Assembly (NCBI RefSeq): GCF_902806685.2
Contig: NC_048563.1
Span: 5,260,423-5,324,422, forward strand
Source: Maniola hyperantus
Lineage: Eukaryota > Arthropoda > Insecta > Lepidoptera > Nymphalidae
Direction of reading: 5' to 3'
DNA length: 64,000 nt
The position numbers were made by a program, and so were the translations under genes. Below the pieces are notes generated by a model. It did not search any database, was not told the origin of the DNA, and saw only the letters and a program-made list of their open reading frames with translations. Each line of letters starts with the position of its first letter. The first letter of the stretch is position 1. Shown here piece by piece: positions 1 through 10,698 of the stretch.

Positions 1-156
1 ACTCTGAGCTTTCTCCCATCACATCACACTAAACATATTAATTATTAATTAATGGTATTTTTAAGGTAGGGCATTGCCCCACAACGCCCGCCCCCCCCCA
101 CCCCCCCCCCCTTAGCTACGGCCCCGCCGGGTTGGTGGGTAAAAGGTACATAATAT
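1..156. other. non-coding edge with C-rich tract
   Basis: This AT-rich stretch contains two long C runs around 89-112. I see no gene here. Confidence 0.6.
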
Positions 157-516
157 TATACCGGATCATCATGATCAACCCATCGCCGGCTCACTACAGA
201 GCACGGGTCTCCTCTCAGAGTGAGAAGGGTTTTGGCCATAGTCTACCACGCTGGCCAAGTGCGGATTGGCAGACTTCACACACCTTTGAGAACATTATGG
301 AGAACTCTCAGGCATGCAGGTTTCCTCACGATGTTTTCCTTCACCGTTAAAGCAAGTGATATTTTAATTACTTAAAAACGCACATAACTCCGAAAAGTAA
401 GAGGTGCGTGCCCGGGATCGAACCCCCGACCTCCGATTGGAAGGAATAGAATAGAATAAGAAGGCGGACGTCCTAACCACTAGGCTACCACAGTTTTTTT
501 ATTTTATATACCGGAT
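157..516 (-). repeat. SINE-A copy with target duplication
   Basis: On the - strand the unit starts with a tRNA-like head (A box TAGCCTAGTGG, B box GGTTCGATCCC) and ends in an ATGATGATG-type tail. TATACCGGAT occurs at 157-166 and again at 507-516, a 10-base target-site duplication around the insert. The head carries a small local expansion of GAATA/AGAAT units near 440-460. Confidence 0.85.
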
Positions 517-1190
517 GCCGTACTTATAATATGAAGAGTTAGGTATATAGGTACCTACGTCAAACGGGCTCGAAAATATTCGGGCGAATTTGAAATCTGT
601 ATATTATTGCCCGTACCCACAGAATACTAAAATAAATTAATAGAAATAACGGTCGGCTATTTTAGCGTTTGTCAGCAACACTGACTAAATTACTAGTTAT
701 TTTTAGCTTATTTTAAAGAATTGGTTTGAATTCAAAGTAATGATCAAGATTATCAATTTATTTATTGAAGTTAGTTTAATGAATTTGACATTATTTGACT
801 CATCGGATGTCACGCGATTTGTGGCGGGGCAGCCATTTTGAATCGATTTGTATGAATACGGGTGTTTGACCGTTTTGAAGGCAGTCTCGCTCTGACTCGA
901 GACTCGACGACTATTAAATACTTTTTGTGTTTAGGTCGCTATTTCAATCAAGTGGTTGCAATAAGCATTTGTTCCCCAATCAAGTTAATATTTCAGTAAG
1001 TTTAGTTTAAAGACAAAACTCTTGATAAACCTCTACGCGTTGTGATCCATATCCGCGCGCAAGTTTAATATGAGAGAACATTTTAACTAAACTCATCTAA
1101 AAATATCCAATGATTTGCCTGCTTTTCTGACCGACTCTTTTACGTTTAAACTACCGTGAGTGATTTCCATTCTAAATAATATCTCAAAAC
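507..1190. other. intergenic, no gene recognised
   Basis: AT-rich sequence without a convincing reading frame. Its right part leads into the hammerhead-like motif at 1211-1268, so it may be the 5' part of a decayed retroelement, but no protein similarity was recognised. Confidence 0.4.
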
Positions 1191-1210
1191 CGCGGCACAT
1201 GCGCGAACGG

Positions 1211-1268
1211 ACTCCCTTGAAAAAGGACCCCGTATGGGTTCGAAACTAGTCGGGCTAACTTCGACTAC
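1211..1268 (+). ncRNA. degenerate hammerhead-ribozyme-like motif
   Basis: GGACCC (1225-1230) and GGGTTC (1236-1241) form a short stem, followed directly by GAAA (1242-1245). TAGTCG (1247-1252) then pairs with CGACTA (1262-1267). This is the layout of stem II, the GAAA core and stem III of a hammerhead ribozyme; such motifs are known from Penelope-like retroelements. The CUGAUGA core is degenerate here (CTTGAAA at 1216-1222) and the base after stem III does not fit, so self-cleavage is unlikely. It could also be chance. Confidence 0.35.
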
Positions 1269-1534
1269 ACACGTGAGTAAAGCCGGGACAGATATTATTT
1301 ACAACAGAAATAAGTAGTTTCTAAAGTTCAATCCAAGTTCAAGTTCAATTAAATTGTTTTGTAATATATGAAAGGTTAAATAACAGTAATAAGTACCTAC
1401 ATGACTATTTGATTAAGAAGTTTAAAAATCTATAAATCGTGTGAGGTCGATGATCTTTGTCAGCCCTAGCACAGACTACGGTCTGTTTGGGCAGCAAATT
1501 GCAAATACCAGTTTTTATTTAATTATTTATTTTT

Positions 1535-1948
1535 AGGGTTCCGTACCTCAAAAGGAAAAACGGAACGCTTATCACTTTGTTGTCTGTCTGTCTGTAAAGA
1601 AACCTACAGGGTACTTCCCGTTGACCTAGAACCATGAAATTTGGCAGGTAGGTAGATCTTATAGCTGACATTTGGGGAAAAATCTGAAAACCGTGAATTT
1701 AGGGTTAGATCACACAAAAAAATTAAATTGTGGTCATGAACCACTAATTAGTATTTTCAACTTTCGAAGTGAGTGTCTATATCAAGTGGGGTATCATATG
1801 AAAGGTCTTCACCTGTACATTCTAAAACAGATTTTTATTTATTTTTATGCATCATAGTTTTTGAATTATCGTGCAAAATGTCGAAAAAATAAGACTGTAG
1901 TACGGAACCCTCATTGCGCGAGCCTGACTCGCACTTGGCCGGTTTTTT
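1535..1948 (-). repeat. F1 repeat, near full length
   Basis: Opens on the + strand with AGGGTTCCGTACCTCAAAAG and closes with GCACTTGGCCGG, so it is an F1 unit in reverse. It has the (GTCT)n microsatellite and the conserved internal segments seen in the other copies. Confidence 0.85.
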
Positions 1949-2181
1949 ATGTGTACCAAAAACATTTACAGTAAAGAGAAAAAGAGAACAAAAGTTTATC
2001 TAGTGCTTTGGTCTGAAAGGGCGGTGTAAAAATATTCACTTTTCATTAAGCCTATAAATTAAAACCATGAGCCTGTATGCGTCTAAGTATTGCTGGACAT
2101 TTGTCTTTACAAGACGCATGTAGACGAGGTGCATGTAGACTATTTTATATAGGGACTATGCGAAAGCAGCGCACATCTGAC

Positions 2182-2371
2182 ATCTTTTTTTTTTGTTTTT
2201 TTTTTTAAAGAATATTAGCCATGTCAAATTACTAATATTCCCCTTTCCTCTCCAATTAAGCGTCAGGCTTGTGCTAGGAGTAGGTACGACAATAGTGCAA
2301 CGGGCGGGATTTGAACCGTCGACCTTTCGGTTTTCAGTCCACTCTTATACCGGTTGAGCTATTGAGGCTGC
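2182..2371 (-). repeat. SINE-B copy
   Basis: The reverse strand carries the tRNA-like head with A-box-like TAGCTCAACCGGT and B-box-like GGTTCAAATCCC, then a body ending near a T-rich tract at 2186-2206. Confidence 0.85.
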
Positions 2372-2619
2372 TATCTTGATAGAGCGTAAAATTCGGTCCA
2401 GCTCCAATGCTTTCTTTTCTTTATTGCACTACAAAACACAAATGACAGGCTACAAAAAGAGATTTTAGAATGTAGGTAGGTACAAAAAGGCGATTTTATC
2501 GCTAAATAGCGATCTCTTCCAGACAACCTTAACGCTAGGGAGAAAACGAACAAATGGACAGGGAGGTGGTGTATATAATAAATCTAAATACTTATATGTT
2601 ACCTAATAAATCAGACTGT

Positions 2620-2745
2620 CGTCATCATTATCTTCATCAACCCATCGCCAGCTTACTACTGAGAACGGGTCCCCTCTCAGAGTGAGAAGGGTTGAGTTAT
2701 TATCAACCATGATGTTCAAGTGCGGATTGGTTCACACAATTCCCA
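2620..2745 (-). repeat. SINE-A fragment
   Basis: Matches the tail half of SINE-A (ATCAACCCATCGCC, CTCAGAGTGAGAAGGGTT, GTGCGGATTGG) and then loses similarity. The tRNA head is missing. Confidence 0.7.
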
Positions 2746-2957
2746 GAATCGAAAATCTTTGCAAATATTTCGGTTTTTACAAAACGCGCCCTGATGCTTC
2801 ACTAGTCATCTGCGTGGTGACAAGCTTAGTTCCTTGACCACTTCTAAACTTAATCTGAATTCTGCGGCTCTACAGAAAAAAGTTACATTTTGCTTTGCAC
2901 GTGCTTTGAAGTGATTTTTCAACTTTAAAGTATTGACGTCACTTGAGCTTCGGTATT

Positions 2958-2988
2958 GGGGGGGGGGGGGGGGGGGGGAGAGGGGGGG
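2958..2988 (+). repeat. poly-G tract
   Basis: A run of 21 G, then AGA and seven more G. It borders a fragment of the MITE family whose end reads CGATTGCYATCTCGACCTGTC (2999-3021). Confidence 0.85.
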
Positions 2989-3030
2989 TGTTCCCTCCCC
3001 GATTGCTATCTCGACCTGTCGCGTACAATA

Positions 3031-3207
3031 CCTACTTATTATAAATGCGAAAGTGTGTTCGTTGTTTTATTGGTTTGTTGGTTTGTCATTCAATCACGTC
3101 GCATCACGGTGCAACGGATTGACACAAGGCCTGGAGAGTGACACAGGCTAATTTTTATCCCGGAAAATCAAAGAGTTCCCACGGGATTTTTAAAAAACCT
3201 AATTCCA
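3031..3207 (+). repeat. H-2 Helitron-like, 3' truncated
   Basis: Starts with ATTATAAATGCGAAAGTGTG, the H-2 5' end, and runs to the CCCACGGGATTTTTAAAAA segment. The terminal hairpin and CTAGT are missing. Confidence 0.75.
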
Positions 3208-3516
3208 TTAACCTACTTATATTTTAATTTTATTTATTTTTATTTGCGCGTATTGTATTTTAGTGCGTAGGGGTTTGATATAGATATAGATCAGTCAATC
3301 AGTCAGTCAGTAAGTCACCTTTTTCTTTTCACCACCACCTTCGTGTATACCAGACTCGCACTTGACCGGTTTTATGGTAAATAGACTAGCGCTTGACGAC
3401 CATCATGCCCCAAGTATAACAAACCGTTTCAAATCTCAATGGTTTCAGGCCACAGATATGCAAAATTATTGTACTTACAAGTACGCTAGATAAGGTGTGC
3501 CATAAAAAATGATCGT

Positions 3517-3690
3517 CGTGATAGCCTAGTGGTTAAACACGTCCGCCTCCTATTTAGGAGGTCGGGACTCGGGAGTTCGATTTCGGGCACGCATCTTTTT
3601 TAATAGAGATAGCGAGCAAACGAGCAGGGCACCTCTAATTTTTCGGAGTTATGTGCGTTTTAGGCAATTAAATATCACTTGCACAACTAG
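3517..3690 (+). repeat. SINE-A copy, 3' truncated
   Basis: tRNA-like head (TGATAGCCTAGTGGTTAAAC) followed by part of the body up to AAATATCACTTGC. Confidence 0.8.
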
Positions 3691-4290
3691 TGTCTCTTAT
3701 GCTACACCCTGTGACTTTACCACTGGTTTGGAATGCAGATTCTATCGAGAAGAGGCAGCAAGAAACTCAGCAGTTGATCTTTTCAAATCATAAAAAGTTA
3801 CAATATGTTACAATGTTTTTAGACATTCATGGAGCCTTTAATTTAATTATTATCGGTTTTGTTACTTTAGAAGGTATTTGTACTGACTTTGCATGCAGTG
3901 TTTACTTTTAAATGACAGTTGACACAGTTGTGCATTATAGAAAATTCTGTGCAAGTAATTAATTTAATTTATTTTATTTTGTAGAGACAAACAGTTGCAA
4001 TTAGATAAATAGATAGTATTTATATAAAAACACTTAAACCAAAGCAGTCTCCAATGAGAAATTAACACTTATAATAAAAATTATGTCCACAACACACGCG
4101 TATGAAAACTAGGCACAGAGTATTTAAAACTAACTAGGTAGGTAAACTTATGGAACTAAAATCGACTAAAGTATAAACTATAACTAGGTAGAATTTGATA
4201 TTACATTCCTAATTGCTAATTTATACATATGGAGAGAGAGATGAAAAATATCATTTCTCGCGAATAGATGATTATCTATAGTTATTAAGT
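3691..4290. other. intergenic, no gene recognised
   Basis: AT-rich DNA with no recognisable coding or repeat structure. Confidence 0.5.
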
Positions 4291-4905
4291 AATAGCTGAT
4301 GCCCGCGACTTCGTATCCGTGGATTTAAGATTTTAAAAATCCCGTGGAAACTCTTTGATTTCCCGGGATAAAAAGTAACCTATGTCACTCTCCAGGTCTT
4401 AAACTATACCCTTGCAAAAAACCGGCCAAGTGCGAGTCAGGCTCCCGCAATGAGGGTTCCGTACTACAGTCGTATTTTTTCGACATTTTGCACGATAATT
4501 CAAAAATTATGATGCATAAAAATAAAAAAAAATCTGTTTTAGAATGTACCTTTCATATGATACCCCACTTGATATAGTCACTCACTTCGAAAGTTGAAAA
4601 TACTACCTAATTATTAATTCATGACCACAATTTAATTTTTTTGTGTGATCTAACACTAAATTCACGGTTTTCAGATTTTTCCCCAAATGTCAGCTATAAG
4701 ATCTACCTACCTGCCAAATTTCATGATTCTAGGTCAACGGGAAGTACCCTGTAGGTTTTTTTGACAGACAGACGGACAGACAGACAACAAAGTGATCCTA
4801 TAAGGATTCCGTTTTTCCTTTTGAGGTACGGAACCCTAAAAATCACGTCGATTCGTTGCTCCGTTGCGACGTGATTGAAGGACAAACCAACAAACAAACT
4901 AACTA
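4291..4905 (-). repeat. H-2 Helitron-like copy split by F1
   Basis: The left part (CTGATGCCCGCGACTTCGT to the ACCCTTGCAAAAA segment) and the right part (ATCACGTCGATTCGTTGC to ACAAACCAACAAAC) together make one H-2 unit. An F1 unit sits between them in the A run. Confidence 0.8.
4421..4837 (+). repeat. F1 repeat nested in H-2
   Basis: Full F1 unit from ACCGGCCAAGTGCGAGTCAG to GGTACGGAACCCT. Both junctions lie in an A run of the host element. Confidence 0.88.
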
Positions 4906-4972
4906 AGTGTAGTGATAATAAGGGTCGTGATAATAATGGTAGTAATAATAAGCGTAGTGATTATAACTAAAG

Positions 4973-5251
4973 TACGCGACAGGTCGAGATGGCAATCAGG
5001 GTGGGGAAGCCCCGTATAGAACTCAAAAAAAAAACTCAAGACTCAAATCATTTATTCAGAATTGGTAAAATTTTACGCTTCCTGATTGTCATAAAGTTTT
5101 ATTTGTAAGATGATATGATATAGTGGTGATAATTAATACGTACTTAAAACTAAATAGCCGCACAGTCCCCGCGCTATAGCACGGGCGCCATGCGAATGTG
5201 CAGGGCGTCCCCCCGCCCCATACCCCGATTGCCATCTCGACCTGTCGTGTA
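4973..5251. mobile_element. MITE with ~20-base inverted ends, interrupted
   Basis: GCGACAGGTCGAGATGGCAAT near 4977 is inverted as ATTGCCATCTCGACCTGTCG near 5228-5247. An intact relative is at 11835-11976. The copy here is split by about 140 bases (5016-5157) containing an AT-rich stretch. Its right end lies about 190 bases before the spook TATA box. Confidence 0.7.
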
Positions 5252-5437
5252 CCATCTTGTGGGCAACTGAAAGCTCAGCCGGTTGCTTCCACTTTATCAG
5301 TACGGAATTCATCAATTATTAAGTTAAAGGACGGCAGAATAGCAATTCCAGCGTGCTTGTATAAGTAGATGTCAATGTTTCAGGCAGTTTCAGGCGTCCC
5401 GCCTATCTGCACCTGGCCTAAAATGCAAATGGCCGCG

Positions 5438-5476
5438 TATAAATATGGCCGCCGCGCCCCAGCTGGGCACAGTGCC
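5438..5476 (+). promoter_or_regulatory. spook core promoter: TATA box plus initiator
   Basis: TATAAATA lies at 5438-5445. An initiator-like ACAGTG follows, with its A at 5471, 33 bases after the first T of the box, as expected for arthropod TATA/Inr promoters. A start at 5471 gives a 5' leader of about 86 bases with no ATG before the coding ATG at 5557. This is inference from motif spacing. Confidence 0.65.
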
Positions 5477-5556
5477 GGCCGGTGGACGCGCCAGTTCCCG
5501 CCAAAACCTCCTGTCAAACACCAGTGCTGCCACTCTTCAAATTTCTCTTAAGAAAA

Positions 5557-5935
5557 ATGAGTGCGCTCCTACTCATCACTCTATGTGCCCTATTTATATA
5601 CAAACTTTTTTCTCGTCGAACTGTCGCATGGAAAAAAGTTTCCAAATATGGCGACGGGACCGTTTTAAATTTGAAACAAGCGCCCGGACCTATCGCTTTA
5701 CCTGTCATAGGCAGTATGCATTTGTTAGGCAAATTCGAATCCCCTTTTCAATCCTTTACGGAATTAAGTAAAACTCACGGGGATATCTATAGTATTAAAT
5801 TGGGTTCTTCGGAGTGCTTGGTGGTGAATAGTTTAGAGCTTATTAGGGAGGTTTTGAATCAAAATGGAAAGTTTTTCGGCGGTCGTCCAGACTTCTTGAG
5901 GTTCCACAAACTATTCGCTGGCGATCGGAATAATT
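5557..5935 (+). CDS. spo: CYP307A (spook) P450, coding exon 1
   Basis: First coding exon, residues 1-126 plus the first base of codon 127. The protein is an ER-membrane P450 of the Halloween group, needed for the poorly defined 'black box' oxidations between 7-dehydrocholesterol and ketodiol in ecdysteroid synthesis. Visible: a hydrophobic anchor at about residues 3-18 and the proline-rich hinge PGPIALPVIG at 43-52. The ATG at 5557 is in good context (AAAAATGA) and is the first after the predicted transcription start; the open frame continues upstream only through non-ATG codons. The exon ends at 5935 and is followed by GTAAGT. Phase 1 matches the acceptor at 13601-13602. A role in the ecdysone pathway is known for the family, not shown by the sequence. 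Confidence 0.93.
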
Positions 5936-6006
5936 GTAAGTATTTTTTTGTTACTTATTTTTTAATAACTTTATTTATTAATCAATTTAAACATCTTTAA
6001 TGCTAA

Positions 6007-6199
6007 CTAGCTGCCCCGGCGAACTTCGTACCACCTAACAGTCGATTCTTTTTCAAGATTTTTTTAAAAAAATCTCTCCGTATCAACTATCCTCGTACTT
6101 CAAGGAAATATTATGAAAAAAGAATTAGCGAAATCGGTTCAGCTGTTCTCGAGATTTGCGATCAGCAACACATTCAGGGATTCATTTTTATATATATAA
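6007..6199 (-). repeat. H-4 Helitron-like copy
   Basis: On the + strand it opens CTAGCTGCCCCGGCGAACTT and includes the segment CGGTTCAGCTGTTCTCGAGA, ending in an AT-rich tail. Matches at 25392-26570 and 32499-32673. Confidence 0.8.
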
Positions 6200-6270
6200 A
6201 TTACAATTACAATATTAATTAAATTGACCAAAGAATAAAAATACAGGATACGCTTTTAATAATTTTTATA

Positions 6271-6432
6271 ACAGCTGACGCTCGTGAATTCGTCCGCTTT
6301 TAAAAATCCCGTGGGAACTCTTTGATTTTGCGGTATGAAAAGTAGCTTATGTCACTCTGCAGGTCTTTAATTATACTCATGCGAAAAATTAGGTCGGTCC
6401 GTTGCTCCGTTGCGACGTGATTGAAGGACAAC
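6271..6432 (-). repeat. H-2 Helitron-like, degraded
   Basis: Contains CCCGTGGGAACTCTTTGATT and the CCGTTGCGACGTGATTGAAG segment of H-2. The CTAGT end has decayed to ACAGCTGACG. Confidence 0.7.
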
Positions 6433-7860
6433 TCAAACCTGGGTGCGTTTGAAACTTTCGTAGCTTTAGTTTTAAGTTTACGTAATTCATTATCACCATT
6501 AGATAATTAATTATCTTACAAATCCAGTAATTAAGAGTAAATGTAATCGAATTTGAAAACAAATGTCATTATCAAATTCAGCATCCTAGAAACCCCTGAA
6601 AACAAGACCCATTACAATTTTTCTAAAAAGTGCATGTTCGCTATCTTGGATTTGAAAATAAATGTCACTATCAAAAAAAAATTTTGCAAATCGATCCAGA
6701 TACCTGGAAGAAATCGATGAACGTACATAAAAAAGTCGGAAAAAAAACGGGCTGAATTGAGAACCACCTTCTTTTTGGAAGTCGGTTAAAATCAGTATCC
6801 TGGAAAACCCTAAAAACTACACCCATGTCTATTTTTAGTGACACTTACTTTTAGTAGGTAATTCATTCAGTTTGCTAAGGTAAGTTAGTATCTAGGTACT
6901 ATCACTATTACTAGAATTATTACACATGTAGCTTACTATACAATATTTTTAATTTTTATTCTATCTTGCAACAGGTGACAACCCGATAAGAATAGGTATA
7001 AAATTTGAACATTGTTAGGAAACTTCCCCTCTGTTCGGATAACAAGAATATAATTTTATACCGATTTTTTCATTTTATTTGTCGACAGTACATACAAACA
7101 TAGTATTAAAAAAAGGTTTTTTAATTATTGCAATAAATATATTACCTTTTTTCATTTTATTTGTCGACAGTCCTATGTCGCAGAGATAAAAAAGATTTAA
7201 AAAGTTTTCTATTAAGTAGGTACCTATTTGAAACATTTTTTTTTGAATTTTTTCGTTGAATAAAATAATCCCGAGATCGATTCCTGAATAGACAATTTCG
7301 GAATGTATAATTTATTAATTTGCTTATCTGTGAATAAATAATATTTTTTTGCTGATGTTGGCAATATGGGGGATCGAATTTCATAAAATATCGGCTAAAT
7401 TAAGCTGTGTTTAGACGAGCAGAAAATATATTTATCACGTTTTACACAACTGCCCAAAACATCAGTGTATCAGTTTACGTATGTATGTGAGTTTCTCTAT
7501 TCCATCATAACTTCTTAACTAATCCTGAGTGACACGGGTTATACTTATTTTTTTTGAAAAAAAAAATGAATGTGGGCAGGGCGGCATTCCTGTTTTCAAT
7601 TTTTTTTCTTTATAATTTTTATGTAAATAGGGCATAATGTCTTATTGAAATTATTGTTCTATAAGTAACGCAAATTGCTAATGCGCGTGGCCGCCATTTT
7701 CGTGACAGCACTGTAATAATAATAAAATAATAAAGCTGTACTGAAGTTTCGAGCTGATGGTATATTTTTATTTCGGCTGATGTCAAAATGACTTCATTTC
7801 GATGTTAATGAGACATGGTTCCAGGGCAATAGCAATTTGCGGGACTTATCATGTTTAATT
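6433..7860. other. intronic DNA, no gene recognised
   Basis: AT-rich. An F2-like fragment ending GGAAGTCGGTTAAAAT lies near 6690-6792. A 25-base direct repeat containing TTTATTTGTCGACAGT occurs at 7065-7089 and 7147-7171, an 82-base offset, so a small local duplication. Nothing else is supported. Confidence 0.5.
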
Positions 7861-7985
7861 AGAGCCGCAATAGCTCAACCGGTAAAGGAGTGGACTAAAA
7901 ACCGAAAGGTCGACGGTTCAAATCCCGTCCGTGCTAGGCAAGCTTGTGCTAGGAGTAGGTACCACAAGATTTTTTTTTTTTTTTA
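7861..7985 (+). repeat. SINE-B copy, truncated
   Basis: tRNA-like head (AATAGCTCAACCGGTAAAGG, GGTTCAAATCCC) and the start of the body, then a long T run. The rest of the body is missing. Confidence 0.8.
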
Positions 7986-8867
7986 AATAAAAAAATTGTA
8001 CTTTGTACTGATAATACAAAAAGAAGAAAAAAATATCATACTCACATGAGATACTAATATTTCTATATATTTTATGGTATTTTCAACTCAAAGTTGGATT
8101 TCTTCATAACGAGATGTTAACTCCAAATAAGTTCATAATAGAAAATAAAAAGTTAGCCACTAAAAATAAAAATACCTCACTACTATAACTTACATTTTAT
8201 TTAAAAAAAAATCACATAATCTTTGAAAAAAAAAATCACAGCACTTAAAATTTCACTCCCGCGTCAAAAAAGTCACTTTTAATGCAGTTTTAAGTTTTTT
8301 TACCCGCAATCCTTAGGGGAAATTAAATTCACGCGAATTAAAGATGAACGACGCGTAAAAAAGTTCACGTAAAAAATCCAAAGTATAACAAAAACATAAG
8401 ATTTTATTACTCTACATGCATATTGATTTTTTATTCTATGCATTAATCAATCGGGCTAATTAATTAGAGTTCTTTTTTACGTCTAAACAAGTAGGAATAC
8501 AGAAAGAAAACTGGGCTATAATTTTAATTTGATGAATGTGTATGAAACACGATCCCTACAACACAAGACGAGCTAAACTCTATAGAATTTGTGACTTTGC
8601 TCGCGTTTTATTTTTCCCATAATATTTTCCTGAAAACAAATACAATTTTCCCTATATAATTTCCAAATTATCTAAGTCCTAATAAGGATGTTGACTACTA
8701 GTCAAACGTCAAAACGCTCGCTTAGCATGGGAGCTTGTATGAAATACATAGATGTGACGTCATAAGACCTAATTTGACATAGATACTTTGGTTAGCAAAC
8801 TTAAAACTAGCAGTGAAAGAGGAGTTTACGATTTTTGGAAGGTTTTCGGATTTTTTCCATTACTTGT
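7986..8867. other. intronic DNA, no gene recognised
   Basis: AT-rich. Around 8690-8775 there is an inverted, divergent copy of F3 (GTGACGTCAT, TTTGACGTTTGAC in reverse). No coding signal. Confidence 0.5.
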
Positions 8868-9078
8868 GCTATAAGACCTACCTACCTGCCAAATTTCATG
8901 ATTCTAGGTCAACGGGAAGCACCCTGTAGGTTTCTTGATAGACCGACAGACAGACAGACATACAGACAACAAAGTGATCCTATAAGGGTTCCGTTTTTTC
9001 TTTTGAGGTACGGAACCCTAAAAATACGCAAGTACGGAACCCTCGGTGCGCGAGTCTGACTCGCACTTGGCCGATTTT
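8868..9078. repeat. F1 fragments in opposite orientations
   Basis: The 3' part of F1 (ACCTACCTACCTGCCAAATT to GGTACGGAACCCTAAAAA) runs forward to about 9020 and is followed at once by an inverted 5' part (ACGGAACCCTCGGTGCG to GCACTTGGCCGA). Confidence 0.75.
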
Positions 9079-9248
9079 TGTAGCTACATATTATGTGTAT
9101 GGGATCCCATAACATAAAGATGCCAGACATAGGTCACTAGCGCTAAGTCATGGTCTTAAGTTATCAAAGAAACGCGTAGGTAACACTTTAATACATTTAG
9201 GGCAATGTAGGTCACCTACATGATAGTTGATACACAAGTAGGTTTTTA

Positions 9249-9463
9249 GGGTTCCGTACCTTGAAAGGAAAAACGGAACCCTAATAGGATCACTTTGTTA
9301 TCTGTCTGTCTGTCAAGAAACCTACAGGGTACTTCTCGTTTACCTATAGAATCATGAAATTTGGCAGGTAGGTAGGTTTTTGAAAATTTAACCCCCAAGG
9401 GGATGAAATAGGGGTTTGAAATTTGTGTAGTCCACGCGGACGAAGTCGCGAGCATAAGCTAGT
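9249..9463 (+). repeat. F1/H-1 chimera
   Basis: A reversed F1 3' part (AGGGTTCCGTACC to GAAATTTGGCAGGTAGG) is fused to the 3' half of H-1 (TTTTTGAAAATTTAACCCCC to the hairpin and CATAAGCTAGT). The two families share GAAATTTGGCA at the corresponding point. Confidence 0.75.
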
Positions 9464-9741
9464 CGGGCGATAAAATAAAAACATTTCGCTTATCTCTTAT
9501 ATCATGCATCTCAACCACTTACCATTTGGAGTGTCAGGTGTAACTGGAGAGGTTATGGGCAATCTGTAAAAATACGCTTGCAACAGCGCATTGCATGGGC
9601 TCATATTATATAGGCACATAATAATATTATGGACTAAGAGCCAGCGCGTGTCTGACCTATGTTATTTTATAAAAGCTTAAAGTTTCTCTGCGTTTGTAAA
9701 AAATCAAACATCAAAGTATAAAGTCTATTTTTTTTTTTTTT

Positions 9742-10149
9742 GGGGTTCCGTACCTAAAAAGAAAAAACAGCACCCTTATAGGATCTCTTTGTTGTCTATC
9801 TGTCTGTCAAGAAACCTACAGGGTACTTCCCGTTGACCTGCCAGGTAGGTAGGTCCTTTAGCAGACGTAAGGGGAAAAATCTGAAAACCGTGAATTTGTG
9901 GTTACATCACACAGAAAAAATTAAATTGTGGTCATAATTAGTAAGTACATATTTTCAATTTTCGAAGTAAGATAACTATATCAAGTGGGGTATCATATGA
10001 AAGGTCTTCACCTGTGCATTCTAAAACTGATTTTTATTTACTTTTATGCATCATAGTTTTTGAATTATCGTGCAAAATGTTGAAAAAATACGACTGTAGT
10101 AGGGAACCCTCGTTGCGCGAGCCTGGCTCGCACTTGGCCGGTTTTTTTT
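9742..10149 (-). repeat. F1 repeat
   Basis: Reverse F1 from GGGTTCCGTACC to GCACTTGGCCGG, with a small internal deletion around 9838. Confidence 0.85.
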
Positions 10150-10371
10150 TCCTTGGAACAGTATTAGAAATCAGCATTGCCAGACACTTATTATGATGGC
10201 AACCCCCTGCCAGGTATAAAAAAGTTAGACTTTATAATTTGACGTAAGATTTTGTACGCCTTTATTGCCTGTTATCTCCCAAAGCCACCATGATCTAAAC
10301 TTCATAGTCGCTGATCGTTCCTCCCAGTGTTGGGGACAATACGCAGAGAAACTTGCATCTATCTTCTATCT

Positions 10372-10683
10372 AAATTATATAAAAGGTAAAGGTGACTGAC
10401 TGACTGACTGAGGAAAAACCGAACCCTAATAGGATCACTTTGTTTTCTGTCTGTATGTCAAGAAATCTACAGGGTACTTCTCGTTTACCTATAGAATCAT
10501 GAAATCTGGCAGGTAGGTAGGTAGGCAGGTAGCTAGGATCGGGCTGAAATTTGGCATGCAGATAGCTATTATGACGTAGGCATACGCTAATAAAGGATTT
10601 TTGAAAATTCAACCCCTAAGGGGGTGAAATAGGGGTTTGAAATTTGTGTAGTCAACGCGGACGAAATCACGGGTATAAGCTAG
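10372..10683 (+). repeat. H-1 copy with an F1 segment inside
   Basis: Starts with the H-1 5' end (TATATAAAAGG and a TGAC-type microsatellite). At 10408-10535 it carries a reversed F1 piece in place of the usual CTATCAACGCACAGCTC segment, then resumes H-1 to GTATAAGCTAGT. Confidence 0.75.
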
Positions 10684-10698
10684 TTCGCAATAAAATTG

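Noticed and set aside
2958..2988. G-quadruplex regulatory element
   Set aside because: A long G run could form one, but it lies in repeat debris away from any gene and may be sequencing slippage.
5482..5556. Longer spook N-terminus from 5482
   Set aside because: The first codon there is GTG, not ATG. The first ATG after the predicted transcription start is 5557, and it directly precedes the membrane anchor.
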